Source: Oncomelania hupensis
Taxonomy: Eukaryota > Mollusca > Gastropoda > Littorinimorpha > Pomatiopsidae
DNA: 64,000 nt
Reading direction: 5' to 3'
NCBI GenBank assembly: GCA_036898135.1
Contig: CM072514.1
Location: forward strand, 12,782,215 to 12,846,214
Positions 55,779-56,789 of this stretch are shown in pieces; the stretch's first letter is position 1; every line of letters begins with the position of its first letter. A program made the translations under genes and the position numbers. The notes below the pieces were generated by a model. The model did no database searches, was not told where the DNA came from, and saw only the letters and a program-made list of their open reading frames with translations.

Positions 55779-56751
55779 TAAGGTCACTTCACTGGGAAAA
55801 TGAACAAGCTCATAAATTATTAATTGCTTTAGTTGTTTCTTACCTTTACAAAGAAAGCAAAAGTTAACACGATGAATAAAAATCCCATATAAACACATGA
55901 ACAATTCTACTTAAGATGCTTGGCATCTGCGTATGTCGGTCCGGTCTGTATTAACAATGGGGAAAATCACGCACTCACGCATGTACACACGTACACACAC
56001 AAACTATGAAAACAAGGAAGTAGATACCTCGGGATCGTATAGGCGGGTCAATGAATGGCAGGGGACTGGTAGGGTCTGGTGACCGGAGCTGTCTAGGGTC
56101 ATCATGACTGAATGGAAGGTTGGCCCCTGTCAAAGTGTTTGTCATCCAGTCATCCAGGTCGCTAACAGAGTAGCTGAATGATAGGGTTTCTGCACAAAGC
56201 ATCAGACATGACACAAGACTACTGTATTATCTCAGTTTGATCATTTTGACATATTGGTGAGATGAATACAAACATTCTTTTCAATACTTACTCCCCCCCC
56301 CCAAAAAAAAAAAGAATGAATCATTCTTAAATAGTGCTTTTCCAACTCAAGAAATGCTCAAGGCACTGGCCAATACAAGATAAAACTCAAGTCACGAGTA
56401 GAGCCCACTGCTTTCCCAGATGCAACGTCTAATATGCAGACAACTCAGCACCGTCATGAGTGACCGGGACACTCATCTGTTTAGGACAACAGCGTCAGAT
56501 CTTTAAAGTCTGCGCAATGGGATGAGTGCGGGGACAGAGCAGACCTCGGTTTATACTCTCATCTGAAGAAGTTGTACAATCCCTCCTGTTCACACTTTAC
56601 CCCAATCCCTGCCACACATATAATACTGATGATGCCTCTGCTGCTTCCACTGCTGCTGACGATGATACAATAATAATGATGAACAACAAAAATATTTAAA
56701 ATAGTAATAATAAAAAAACAAAAAACAACAACAACAACAATAATAATAGTA

Positions 56752-56789
<38 letters not shown>
